Part shown: positions 13,620-21,044 of the stretch, piece by piece
Numbering within the stretch: the stretch's first letter is position 1
How the letters are laid out: every line of letters begins with the position of its first letter
Assembly (NCBI GenBank): GCA_964613425.1
Contig: CAZTHC010000018.1
Location: 1-21,044, forward strand
DNA length: 21,044 nucleotides
Direction: 5' to 3'
Origin: CAZTHC01 sp964613425
Lineage (GTDB): Bacteria; Bacillota; Clostridia; TANB77; CAG-508
Translations under genes and position numbers: made by a program
Notes under the pieces: generated by a model
Database searches by the model: none
What the model was told of the DNA's origin: nothing
The model's input: only the letters and a program-made list of their open reading frames with translations

Positions 13620-16464
13620 AATAAAAATACATGAAATAGCAAAAAAATTGAATTTAAATAGCAAAGATGTGTTAGACAAGGCAATAGAATTAGGATTAGA
13701 GGTAAAAACACATTTAAGTGGAGTAGAAGAAGCAGAAGCAAAAAAACTTGAGGATGCATTTAAAGTAGATAAGAAAGTAAAAGAAAAAAATGATACGCCA
13801 GTAATTATAAGAAGAGAAGTTATAATTAATAGTGATGCACAAAATGCTAAGAAAGTGGAAGCAGTCAAACAAGAAAGAAAAAATAGTATTGGGTTTGTAG
13901 AGAATGATAGAAAAAAAGACTATAATATTGTTTATAGAAATAAACCTACAAGACCACTTACGGCAAGCGAATTGTTTGGAAAAAAAGATGAAAATAAAAG
14001 CCAACCAAGTGAAACTCCAGTTCAAAAGAAGGAAATAGTACAAGAAGAAAAGAAGATAAACAATAATTCAAATAAGACAGTAAATAACGGTGCTAACAGA
14101 CCACAATTTAATAATAGAAATAACGATAACAGACCATATAATGAGAACAGACAATTTAATAATCAAAACAGACCATATAATGAAAACAGGCAATTTAATA
14201 ATCAAAACAGACCATATAATAATCAAAACGGAGACAATAGACAATTCAATCGCCAAGATAGACCACAATTCAATAGGAATGGAGAAAATAGACCATATAA
14301 TAATTCAAACAGACCATATAACAATGGAAATGGTCAATTCAATAACAGAAATAATAATTTTGGAGCTCAAAAAAGACCTCTTGATGAAAAAGGGCTAGAG
14401 AAAAATATCAAGAATATTATGTCAGTAGAAATAGTAGAAAAAGAAAATGTAAGAGAATATGGAAATAAAGCAATAGATAAGCAAAAGAGCAATAGTAAAT
14501 TTGAAGAAAGAACAGTAAAAAAAGGTACTAAAACAAAAAAACACAATGATTATGATGAAGGAAAACTAAAAGGACTAAAACAAGAAGATAAACTTTCTCA
14601 TATGTTTAATGAAGGTTCTATGTTAGATTATTATGATTTAACAACAGCAAGAGGAAAAAGAAATAAAAAGAAAATGCAGCAAAATGACGAAGAAAGAACA
14701 AAGCAAAAAATATTCCAATTAACAGAAATTACTATACCGGAATCTATAAGTGTAAAAGATTTAGCTACAGAACTTAAAAAAACTAGTGGAGAAATTATAA
14801 AAAAATTACTAGGATACGGAATAATGGCAACAATAAATAATGATGTGGATTTTGATACAGCATTTTTAATAGCAGGTGAATTCGGGGTAACAGCAATTAA
14901 GAAAGAAATAGTAACTGAAGAAGATATATTATTTGATGATAGTGAAGATTCAGAAGAAGAATTAATAGCTAGACCACCAGTTGTTGTTGTAATGGGTCAT
15001 GTAGATCACGGTAAAACATCACTTTTGGATGCAATCAGGTCAACAAATGTAATTGAAGGTGAAGCAGGTGGAATTACACAACATATAGGAGCTTATAAAG
15101 TAGAAATTAATGGAAGAAAAATAACATTTTTAGATACACCAGGACATGAGGCATTTACGGCTATGCGTGCTAGAGGCGCACAAATAACAGATATAGCTAT
15201 ATTGATTGTTGCTGCAAATGATGGCGTTATGCCACAAACAGTAGAAGCTATTAACCATGCAAAAGCAGCAGGAATTCCTATTATTGTTGCAATTAATAAA
15301 ATAGATTTAGAGGGTGCAAATCCACAAAAAATTAAAGAAGAATTAATGAAATATGAATTAGTTCCAGAAGAATGGGGCGGACAGACAATATATGTTGAGA
15401 TTTCTGCTAAGAAGAGAATTAATATAGATACATTATTAGAAATGGTATTATTACAGGCAGATATGTTGGAATTAAAGGTAAATCCTAAAAAACAAGCAAA
15501 AGGAGCTGTAATAGAAGCAAAACTAGATAAAGCAAGAGGTCCTATTGCAACAGTACTTGTTCAACGTGGTACTTTAGATGTTGGAGATACTGTAGTTGTT
15601 GGTTCTGTAATAGGAAGAATAAGAGCCATGACAAATGATAAAGGCCAAACAGTTAAAAAAGCAAGTCCATCTACACCAGTAGAAATAATAGGATTAACAG
15701 AAGTTCCAGAAGCAGGAGAAACTTTCTATGAAGTAAAAGACGAAAAAATGGCAAAACATTTAATTGAAAGAAGAAAACGCCAAGAAAGAGATAAATTATT
15801 AAATGCAACATTTAGGGTTACATTAGATGATTTGTTTAGTCAAATAGAAAAAGGAAATTTAAAACAATTAAATATTATTGTAAAAGCAGATGTTCAAGGT
15901 TCTGTTGAAGCTGTAAAACAAGCACTAGAAAAACTTTCAAATGAAGAAGTAAAAGTTAAAGTAATTCATGCAAATGTTGGAGCTGTTACAGAAACAGATG
16001 TAACACTTGCAAAAGTTTCAAAGGCTATAGTAATTGCGTTTAATGTTAGACCAGATACAATGGCAAAACAAATTGCCGAAAAAGAAGAAATCGAAATTAA
16101 AACATATTCAATTATTTATAAAGCTATTGAAGATGTAGAAGCAGCAATGAAGGGTATGCTTGACCCAGTATTTAAAGAAGTTGTTATAGGAAATGCAGAA
16201 GTTAGACAAACATTTAAAGTTTCAAATGTAGGAACAATTGCTGGATGCTATGTAACAACAGGTAAAGTTTCTAGAAATGCTGGAGTAAGAGTATTAAGAG
16301 ACAATGTAGTAGTTCATGAAGGAAAATTAGTATCATTAAAAAGATTTAAAGATGATGCAAAAGAAGTTGCTACAGGTTATGAATGTGGTATTCAAATAGA
16401 AAACTACAACGACTTAGTAGAAGGCGATATAATAGAAGCATATGTAATGGAACAGGTAAAGTAA
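13612..16464 (+). CDS. infB: translation initiation factor IF-2
   Basis: IF2 is the GTPase that brings fMet-tRNA to the 30S subunit and promotes subunit joining. TTG 13612, after GGGGGTG and overlapping the ylxQ stop, yields MAKIKIHEIAKKLNL, the usual start; an in-frame ATG 15 bases upstream overlaps the ribosome site. The 950-residue protein has an IF2N module, a long Asn/Arg/Tyr-rich disordered linker (about 155-265) with tandem repeats, a second IF2N module, then the G domain: GHVDHGKT (462-469), DTPGH (508-512), NKID (562-565). Domains II, III and IV follow (for example VKADVQGSVEAVKQAL). Confidence 0.98.
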   Translation: MAKIKIHEIAKKLNLNSKDVLDKAIELGLEVKTHLSGVEEAEAKKLEDAFKVDKKVKEKNDTPVIIRREVIINSDAQNAKKVEAVKQERKNSIGFVENDRKKDYNIVYRNKPTRPLTASELFGKKDENKSQPSETPVQKKEIVQEEKKINNNSNKTVNNGANRPQFNNRNNDNRPYNENRQFNNQNRPYNENRQFNNQNRPYNNQNGDNRQFNRQDRPQFNRNGENRPYNNSNRPYNNGNGQFNNRNNNFGAQKRPLDEKGLEKNIKNIMSVEIVEKENVREYGNKAIDKQKSNSKFEERTVKKGTKTKKHNDYDEGKLKGLKQEDKLSHMFNEGSMLDYYDLTTARGKRNKKKMQQNDEERTKQKIFQLTEITIPESISVKDLATELKKTSGEIIKKLLGYGIMATINNDVDFDTAFLIAGEFGVTAIKKEIVTEEDILFDDSEDSEEELIARPPVVVVMGHVDHGKTSLLDAIRSTNVIEGEAGGITQHIGAYKVEINGRKITFLDTPGHEAFTAMRARGAQITDIAILIVAANDGVMPQTVEAINHAKAAGIPIIVAINKIDLEGANPQKIKEELMKYELVPEEWGGQTIYVEISAKKRINIDTLLEMVLLQADMLELKVNPKKQAKGAVIEAKLDKARGPIATVLVQRGTLDVGDTVVVGSVIGRIRAMTNDKGQTVKKASPSTPVEIIGLTEVPEAGETFYEVKDEKMAKHLIERRKRQERDKLLNATFRVTLDDLFSQIEKGNLKQLNIIVKADVQGSVEAVKQALEKLSNEEVKVKVIHANVGAVTETDVTLAKVSKAIVIAFNVRPDTMAKQIAEKEEIEIKTYSIIYKAIEDVEAAMKGMLDPVFKEVVIGNAEVRQTFKVSNVGTIAGCYVTTGKVSRNAGVRVLRDNVVVHEGKLVSLKRFKDDAKEVATGYECGIQIENYNDLVEGDIIEAYVMEQVK
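14128..14230 (+). repeat. 39-bp in-frame tandem repeats in infB linker
   Basis: Two adjacent 39-bp units (14128-14166 and 14167-14205) differ at only two bases, and a third partial unit follows. Each encodes 13 residues, NRPYNENRQFNNQ. Shorter related units (NRPYNN) continue to about 14330. They extend a disordered Asn-rich linker. Confidence 0.85.
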
Positions 16465-16483
16465 TTTACAAAAGGAGGCGTGT

Positions 16484-16831
16484 ATGCAAAGAAAAAATAA
16501 TAGAATAAATCGAATAGATGAGGAATTAAAAAAAGAGCTTAGTAATATAATTAACTACGAAGTTAAAAACTCAAAAGTTACAGGAATGATAAGTGTTACA
16601 AGAGTTAATATAACACCAGACTTGAAGTATGCAAAAGTATATGTTAGTATATTAAATGCAAAGAATAATAAAGAAACATTGGAAGGACTAAAACAGGCAT
16701 CCGGTTTTATAAAAACACAAATAGCTAAAAGAATTAATTTACGTATAACACCAGAATTAGTTTTTGTACTTGATGATTCAATAGAATATGGCGCTAAAAT
16801 AGATTCAATATTGAAAGATATAAACAAATAA
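16484..16831 (+). CDS. rbfA: ribosome-binding factor A
   Basis: RbfA is a KH-like protein that binds the 30S neck for late 16S maturation and cold adaptation. The 115-residue product shows RINRIDEELKKELSNII, then TPDLKYAKVYVSIL and the C-terminal RITPELVFVLDDSIEYGAKI, all typical of the family. AAAGGAGG precedes ATG 16484. It follows infB in the usual order. Confidence 0.96.
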   Translation: MQRKNNRINRIDEELKKELSNIINYEVKNSKVTGMISVTRVNITPDLKYAKVYVSILNAKNNKETLEGLKQASGFIKTQIAKRINLRITPELVFVLDDSIEYGAKIDSILKDINK

Positions 16832-16847
16832 TAGGAGATGAATTTAT

Positions 16848-17288
16848 ATGGATGATAATGCAAAATCTTTTAGAGGAAAAGTTATTGTACCAACATTAGA
16901 CAATGATATAAATGAAAAGATAACATACAGAATATTAGGGGATGTAAAAAATTTACCAGAAGAAAATGTGATAAAAATTCTGAAAGCATGCTGTGAAAGA
17001 CTTTCTGTAAAAACAATTAGGGAATCCATACCAACAATTATAGAAGAAGCGGTTCAATCAAAAAAGATTGGAATAAGCGATTTAGAAAGTGATGTATCTA
17101 AATTGAATGAGAATAGCCAACATAAATATGCAAAGGAAATAGTATATCAAACAGAAAAAACAGAAATAAAACAAGTAGCAGCTAGTATAGAACCAAAAAG
17201 CAATAATATTACACCTAATGTGGAAGTGACAGAAAAGCCTAAAAAAAGAAGCTTTTTAGATATAGCAGATGAATATCTTAAAAATTAA
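16848..17288 (+). CDS. uncharacterised 146-residue protein between rbfA and nrnA
   Basis: The gene is tightly packed in the operon (17 bases after rbfA, 22 before nrnA) and has TAGGAG upstream. The N-terminal half (about 1-90) is predicted to be mixed alpha/beta with a helix-rich part, including KILKACCERLS and IPTIIEEAVQSKKIG. The C-terminal half is a polar, Lys/Glu/Asn-rich linker ending in a conserved-looking basic-hydrophobic motif KKRSFLDIADEYLKN. I recognise no family. The position suggests a role with ribosome assembly or RNA turnover, but that is inference from neighbours only. Confidence 0.75.
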   Translation: MDDNAKSFRGKVIVPTLDNDINEKITYRILGDVKNLPEENVIKILKACCERLSVKTIRESIPTIIEEAVQSKKIGISDLESDVSKLNENSQHKYAKEIVYQTEKTEIKQVAASIEPKSNNITPNVEVTEKPKKRSFLDIADEYLKN

Positions 17289-17309
17289 TGAATTTATAGG
17301 AGAGATAAT

Positions 17310-18260
17310 ATGACATTAGATAAGATTGTTGAAGAAATAAGAAATGCCAAAGATATAGTTCTACTTACACACGAATTCCCAGATGGAGATGCTATGGGAA
17401 GTAGTTTAGCAATGTATAATAGCTTGAAACAATTAGGGAAAAATGTAGATGTAATAATTCCAGAGTTTTCAAGTATCTATAATTTTTTGCCTGGAGCAAA
17501 CGAAATAAAAAAAGAAGGTAAGGACGAAAACTATGATTTAGCAATAGCACTAGATTGCGCTGATATGAAAAGGTTAAACGGAGTATCTAATTATTTTGAA
17601 ACAGCTAATGTTAAAATTAGCATAGATCATCATGGATTAAATACTATGTTTGGAGATTATAATTTTGTAAATCCAGTTGCACCAGCATGTACACAAATAT
17701 TAGTTACAGTTTTAGAGTTTATTGGTGTAGAAATTACAAAAGAAATAGGAACATGCCTTTTAACAGGTATAATAACAGATACAGGAGGATTTAAATACCA
17801 AGGGGTAACAGCAGAAACATTTGAATTCGCTGCATGGCTATTAAATAAAGGTGTAAATGTGTCTGATGTATATAGAAAAGTTCTACAAGTTATAAGCAAA
17901 GAGAGCTTTGAATTAAGAAAACTAGCAACAAACAGAGTGGAATTTTTAGAAGATGGTAAAATTGCTTTTACATATATAACCAAAAAAGATGAAGAAGAAT
18001 TAGGAACAGAAACTGGTGCACATGAAGGAATAGTTGAAATTGGTAGAGATGTTGAAGGAGTAGAAGTATCAATATTTTTAAGAGAATTAGAAAATGGATA
18101 TAAAGCATCACTTCGCTCAACAGACTATGTTAATGTAGCAGATATATGTTTAATGTTTGGCGGCGGAGGACATACAAGAGCCGCTGGATGTAATATGTTA
18201 GGAACAATTGAAGAAGTTAAAACAAAACTAATTAATGAATGTAAAAAATATATAAGATAG
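17310..18260 (+). CDS. nrnA: DHH-family phosphoesterase NrnA (nanoRNase / pAp phosphatase)
   Basis: NrnA degrades oligonucleotides of 2-5 nt and dephosphorylates pAp in Firmicutes. The 316-residue protein has all DHH metal motifs: HEFPDGDAMGS (21-31), the Asp in LDCAD (D82), DHH at 106-108 and a second Asp in TDTGGF. The C-terminal DHHA1 domain has GGGGHTRAAGC from 284. TAGGAGAG precedes ATG 17310. The rbfA-nrnA-truB order is common in Clostridia and Bacilli. Confidence 0.95.
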   Translation: MTLDKIVEEIRNAKDIVLLTHEFPDGDAMGSSLAMYNSLKQLGKNVDVIIPEFSSIYNFLPGANEIKKEGKDENYDLAIALDCADMKRLNGVSNYFETANVKISIDHHGLNTMFGDYNFVNPVAPACTQILVTVLEFIGVEITKEIGTCLLTGIITDTGGFKYQGVTAETFEFAAWLLNKGVNVSDVYRKVLQVISKESFELRKLATNRVEFLEDGKIAFTYITKKDEEELGTETGAHEGIVEIGRDVEGVEVSIFLRELENGYKASLRSTDYVNVADICLMFGGGGHTRAAGCNMLGTIEEVKTKLINECKKYIR

Positions 18261-18278
18261 GAAAAAATAAAAACAAAA

Positions 18279-19148
18279 ATGGATGGAATATTAATAATTA
18301 ATAAACCAAAAGGGTACACTTCTCATGATGTAATTTCAAAAATGAGAAGTATATTAAAAATAAAACAAATTGGACATGTAGGAACATTAGATCCAAATGC
18401 AACAGGTGTGCTAGTTCTTTTGATTGGAAAAGCAACAAAAGTATCAAAATATTTAATGGAGCATGATAAAGAATATATAGCGGAGATTACATTAGGAGAA
18501 CAAAAAAGCACAGGAGACGTTGAAGGCGAAACAATTAATAAAAAAGAAGTAAACAAAAAATTGTTAACAACAGAAAATGTAAAAGAAAAATTACAATTAT
18601 TTTTAGGAAAACAATTTCAAAAACCACCAATATATTCTTCTATAAAAGTAAATGGAAAAAAATTATATGAGTATGCAAGAAACGGAGAAACAGTAGAAAT
18701 TCCAGTAAGAGAAATAGAAATTTACAGTATAAATTTATTAGAAATTGTCGAAAATAAGATAAAGTTTGAGGTAAGATGTTCAAAAGGAACATATATAAGA
18801 ACTTTATGCGAAGATATAGCAAACAAACTAGATACAGTTGGATATATGAGCAATTTAACAAGAACACAAGTAGATAAATTTAATATAGAACAAGCATTAA
18901 CAATAGATGAAATAGAAGCAGATAAAAAATGTGTAAGCGAAAAGTTAATTTCAATAGAAAACGCTTTTAAAGATAATACACTAATAAAACTAAATGAAAA
19001 AAATATTAAACTATTTTTAAATGGCGTAATGCTAACAAATAAAAATATTAACGGACTATATAGAATTTATAATGAACTAGATGAATTTATAGGATTAGGC
19101 ATAATAAATAATAACTTGTTAAAAAGAGATATAATATTAATGGAATGA
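18279..19148 (+). CDS. truB: tRNA pseudouridine(55) synthase TruB
   Basis: TruB makes pseudouridine 55 in the T loop of tRNAs. The 289-residue protein starts MDGILIINKPKGYTSHD. The catalytic motif GHVGTLDPNATGVL contains nucleophile Asp38. KPPIYSSIKVNGKKLYEYAR and the KGTYIRTLCEDI motif follow, and then a PUA-like C-terminus. The ribosome site is weak (AGG about 20 bases upstream), so translation may be coupled to nrnA, which ends 18 bases earlier. No ribF follows, unlike in B. subtilis. Confidence 0.96.
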   Translation: MDGILIINKPKGYTSHDVISKMRSILKIKQIGHVGTLDPNATGVLVLLIGKATKVSKYLMEHDKEYIAEITLGEQKSTGDVEGETINKKEVNKKLLTTENVKEKLQLFLGKQFQKPPIYSSIKVNGKKLYEYARNGETVEIPVREIEIYSINLLEIVENKIKFEVRCSKGTYIRTLCEDIANKLDTVGYMSNLTRTQVDKFNIEQALTIDEIEADKKCVSEKLISIENAFKDNTLIKLNEKNIKLFLNGVMLTNKNINGLYRIYNELDEFIGLGIINNNLLKRDIILME

Positions 19149-19237
19149 GATATTTTGATTGTACTGTGTTTAGTTCAACAAGACAGAATGCAACATATTA
19201 AATAATATATAAATTGTACAAAATTAATGTGAATGTA

Positions 19238-19266
19238 TTGCAAATTGGAAAAAAATGTAGTACAAT
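19238..19266 (+). promoter_or_regulatory. rpsO promoter
   Basis: TTGCAA (19238-19243), 17-base spacer, TACAAT (19261-19266). It separates rpsO-pnp from the truB operon. Confidence 0.7.
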
Positions 19267-19282
19267 AAAAAAGTTAAAGTAA

Positions 19283-19332
19283 TACCTAGTTCTTAGAAAA
19301 GAGAATATCCGACTTTTTTCTCAGACTAAGGC
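19283..19332 (+). promoter_or_regulatory. candidate S15-binding leader of rpsO
   Basis: The 5' UTR folds with CCTAGTTCT (from about 19285) pairing to AGACTAAGG (ending near 19331), with bulges, and an inner stem AGAAAAG with CTTTTTTCT. A structured leader at this place is known in several bacteria, where excess S15 represses its own mRNA. The fold here was drawn by eye. Confidence 0.5.
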
Positions 19333-19358
19333 AAATTTATAAATAGGAGGAATTTATT

Positions 19359-19622
19359 ATGACAAAGGAAAGAAAACAAGAAATTATTAATACTTATAAA
19401 AGAGAGGAAAATGACACTGGTTCTTCAGAAGTTCAAATAGCTCTTTTAACAGAAAGAATTAATGAATTAACAGAACATTTAAAAGTACATACAAAGGATA
19501 ACCATTCTAGACGTGGACTTTTACAAATGGTTGGTAAAAGAAGAAACTTATTAAACTACTTAGCTAAAAAAGATTTAGCTAAATATAGAGAAATAGTAGA
19601 AAAATTAAATTTAAGAAAATAA
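19359..19622 (+). CDS. rpsO: 30S ribosomal protein S15
   Basis: S15 binds 16S rRNA helices 20-22 early in 30S assembly. The 87-residue product (normally 88-89) has TGSSEVQIALLTERINELTEHL, the rRNA-binding HTKDNHSRRGLL segment and the closing RRNLLNYLAKKD. TAGGAGG precedes ATG 19359. A structured leader lies upstream, suggesting autoregulation. A hairpin separates it from pnp. Confidence 0.98.
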   Translation: MTKERKQEIINTYKREENDTGSSEVQIALLTERINELTEHLKVHTKDNHSRRGLLQMVGKRRNLLNYLAKKDLAKYREIVEKLNLRK

Positions 19623-19631
19623 AAGCAATGC

Positions 19632-19672
19632 AGAGGGTGGACATTAGTCGACCCTTTGTTTCTTATTTTATA
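19632..19672 (+). terminator. hairpin between rpsO and pnp (terminator or processing site)
   Basis: AGGGTGGAC (19634-19642) pairs with GTCGACCCT (19647-19655) with one G-G mismatch and loop ATTA, followed by TTGTTTCTTATTTT. It may partially terminate rpsO transcripts. A hairpin at this place is also a known RNase III site for pnp autocontrol in E. coli. Confidence 0.65.
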
Positions 19673-19685
19673 GGAGGAATTATAT

Positions 19686-21044
19686 ATGTTAAAAACTTAT
19701 TCAATGGAATTAGCAGGAAGAACACTTACCATAGAAACTGGTAAATTAGCAGGTTTAGCAAATGGAAGTGCATTAGTAAAATACGGAGACACAGCTGTAC
19801 TTGTAAATGTAACAGCATCAAAGGAACCAAAAGAAGGAATAGACTTCTTTCCATTATCAGTAGATTATCAAGAAAGATTATATGCTGTTGGTAAAATACC
19901 AGGAAGTTTCCAAAAAAGAGAAGGAAAACCTTCTGAAAAAGCAATATTAACATCAAGAGTTATAGATAGACCAATTCGTCCATTATTTCCAAAAGATTTT
20001 AGAAATGATGTATGCGTTGATTGTTTAGTATTATCAGTAGACCAAGACAATTCACCAGAAGTTTGTGCAATGATCGGATCTTCAGCAGCTTTATCTATTT
20101 CAGATATACCTTTTGGAGGACCAACAGGTTCAGTAAATGTAGGATATGTAGATAATCAAATAATAATAAATCCAAATAAAGAACAAAAAGAAAAAAGTAG
20201 ATTAAATTTAACTGTTGCTGGAACAATAGAAAAAATAGCAATGATAGAAGCAGGAGCAGATGAAATACCAGAAGATATAATGTTGGACGCAATAAAAAAA
20301 GGTCATGAAGAAATTAAAAAAATATGTGAATTTATTTCAAAAATAAAAGCAGAAATAGGCAAACCTAAATTTGAATACAAATCTTTTGAAGTAGACCATG
20401 AAGTATTTGAAGAAATAGAGAAAAACTTTAAAGACAGAATGTATAAAGATGTACAAGCTGTAGATAAAGAAGTAAGAGATGCTGCAATAGATAAAATTAC
20501 AGAAGACATAAAAGAGTATTATAAAGAAAAATATGGTGAAGAAGTTTTAGCAGAAAAGACAAAAGATATTTTAGATAGTATATATAAATTAGAGAAAAAA
20601 TGTGTAAGAGAAATGATCTATGTAGAACATAAAAGAGTTGATGGAAGAGCTATAGATGAAATAAGACCATTATCTTGTGAAGTTGGAGTTTTAGCTAGAA
20701 CACACGGTAGCGCAATTTTTACAAGAGGACAAACTCAAGTATTATCAATTGCAACATTAGGAATGACAAGTGAAGAACAAATATTAGATGGAGTAGATGA
20801 AGAAGAAAGTAAAAGATATATGCATCATTACAATTTCCCAGCATACAGCGTTGGAGAAGCTAGAGCTTCTCGTGGACCGGGTAGACGAGAAATAGGACAT
20901 GGAGCATTAGCAGAAAGAGCATTAGAACCAGTAATTCCTTCAGAAGCAGAATTTCCATATACAATAAGAGTAGTTTCAGAGGTATTAAGTTCAAATGGTT
21001 CAACATCACAAGCAAGTATTTGTGGTAGCACATTAGCATTAATG
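19686..21044 (+). CDS. pnp: polynucleotide phosphorylase, N-terminal 453 residues
   Basis: PNPase degrades RNA 3'-to-5' using phosphate and is a degradosome partner. ATG 19686 follows TAGGAGG; the frame is open to the window end, so the active-site half, KH and S1 domains are only partly seen. The first RNase PH-like core begins MELAGRTLTIETGKLAGLANG and includes SFQKREGKPSEKAILTSRVI and DRPIRPLFP. An alpha-helical linker spans about 220-310. The second core starts KRVDGRAIDEIRPLSCEVGV and includes GPGRREIGHGALAERAL, the substrate-binding segment. Confidence 0.97.
   Translation, partial: MLKTYSMELAGRTLTIETGKLAGLANGSALVKYGDTAVLVNVTASKEPKEGIDFFPLSVDYQERLYAVGKIPGSFQKREGKPSEKAILTSRVIDRPIRPLFPKDFRNDVCVDCLVLSVDQDNSPEVCAMIGSSAALSISDIPFGGPTGSVNVGYVDNQIIINPNKEQKEKSRLNLTVAGTIEKIAMIEAGADEIPEDIMLDAIKKGHEEIKKICEFISKIKAEIGKPKFEYKSFEVDHEVFEEIEKNFKDRMYKDVQAVDKEVRDAAIDKITEDIKEYYKEKYGEEVLAEKTKDILDSIYKLEKKCVREMIYVEHKRVDGRAIDEIRPLSCEVGVLARTHGSAIFTRGQTQVLSIATLGMTSEEQILDGVDEEESKRYMHHYNFPAYSVGEARASRGPGRREIGHGALAERALEPVIPSEAEFPYTIRVVSEVLSSNGSTSQASICGSTLALM

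Noticed and set aside
14068..14398. Frames on both strands across the infB linker
   Set aside because: They arise from the low-complexity 39-bp repeats read in other frames.

Overview
The window is very AT-rich DNA with dense, mostly forward-strand genes, strong Gram-positive Shine-Dalgarno sites, frequent TTG/GTG starts and gene orders typical of Firmicutes (rimP-nusA-ylxR-ylxQ-infB-rbfA-nrnA-truB, then rpsO-pnp; spoVM beside rpmB and recG). A 24-residue SpoVM-like gene points to an endospore former. I read it as a low-GC, probably uncultivated Clostridia-type genome. Two runs of exactly 100 N show it is a draft scaffold.

Layout: (1) 1-604: start of a leftward lipoprotein gene, then the RNase P RNA gene. 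(2) 598-1501: leftward RluD-family pseudouridine synthase, broken by one extra base. (3) 1598-4542: small membrane protein, folD, dprA and an LppM-like lipoprotein. (4) 4729-5166: 50-residue membrane protein and rpmE. (5) 5238-7377, leftward: bactofilin-like membrane protein (containing a false gap), a tiny Cys-rich protein and nth. (6) 7472-8004: 49-residue membrane protein and spoVM rightward, rpmB leftward. (7) 8172-11309: recG (one extra base plus a real gap), a small membrane protein and a GalM-like epimerase whose 5' end abuts a 93-bp repeat. (8) 11340-19148: translation/transcription-factor operon rimP to truB. (9) 19238-21044: rpsO with a leader, then pnp running off the end.

The main discovery candidate is a recoding signal. 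Three otherwise intact genes (rluD-like, recG, ylxQ) carry four apparent +1 frameshifts. Each one is a single extra C that creates an in-frame CGG codon, and each time the reading frame resumes one base later on GGN, giving a Gly at a position the family normally keeps as Gly. Reading all other genes (about 6,100 codons) I found no other in-frame CGG, although the CGG trinucleotide is common in the other two frames. This suggests that CGG is unassigned in this lineage and acts as a +1 frameshift site, in effect CGGN read as Gly. Systematic sequence error is the main alternative and can be tested.

Most genes serve core information processing: RNase P, rRNA and tRNA pseudouridylation, ribosome maturation (RimP, RbfA), r-proteins L31, L28 and S15, initiation (IF2), antitermination (NusA), RNA decay (PNPase, NrnA) and DNA maintenance (RecG, Nth, DprA).
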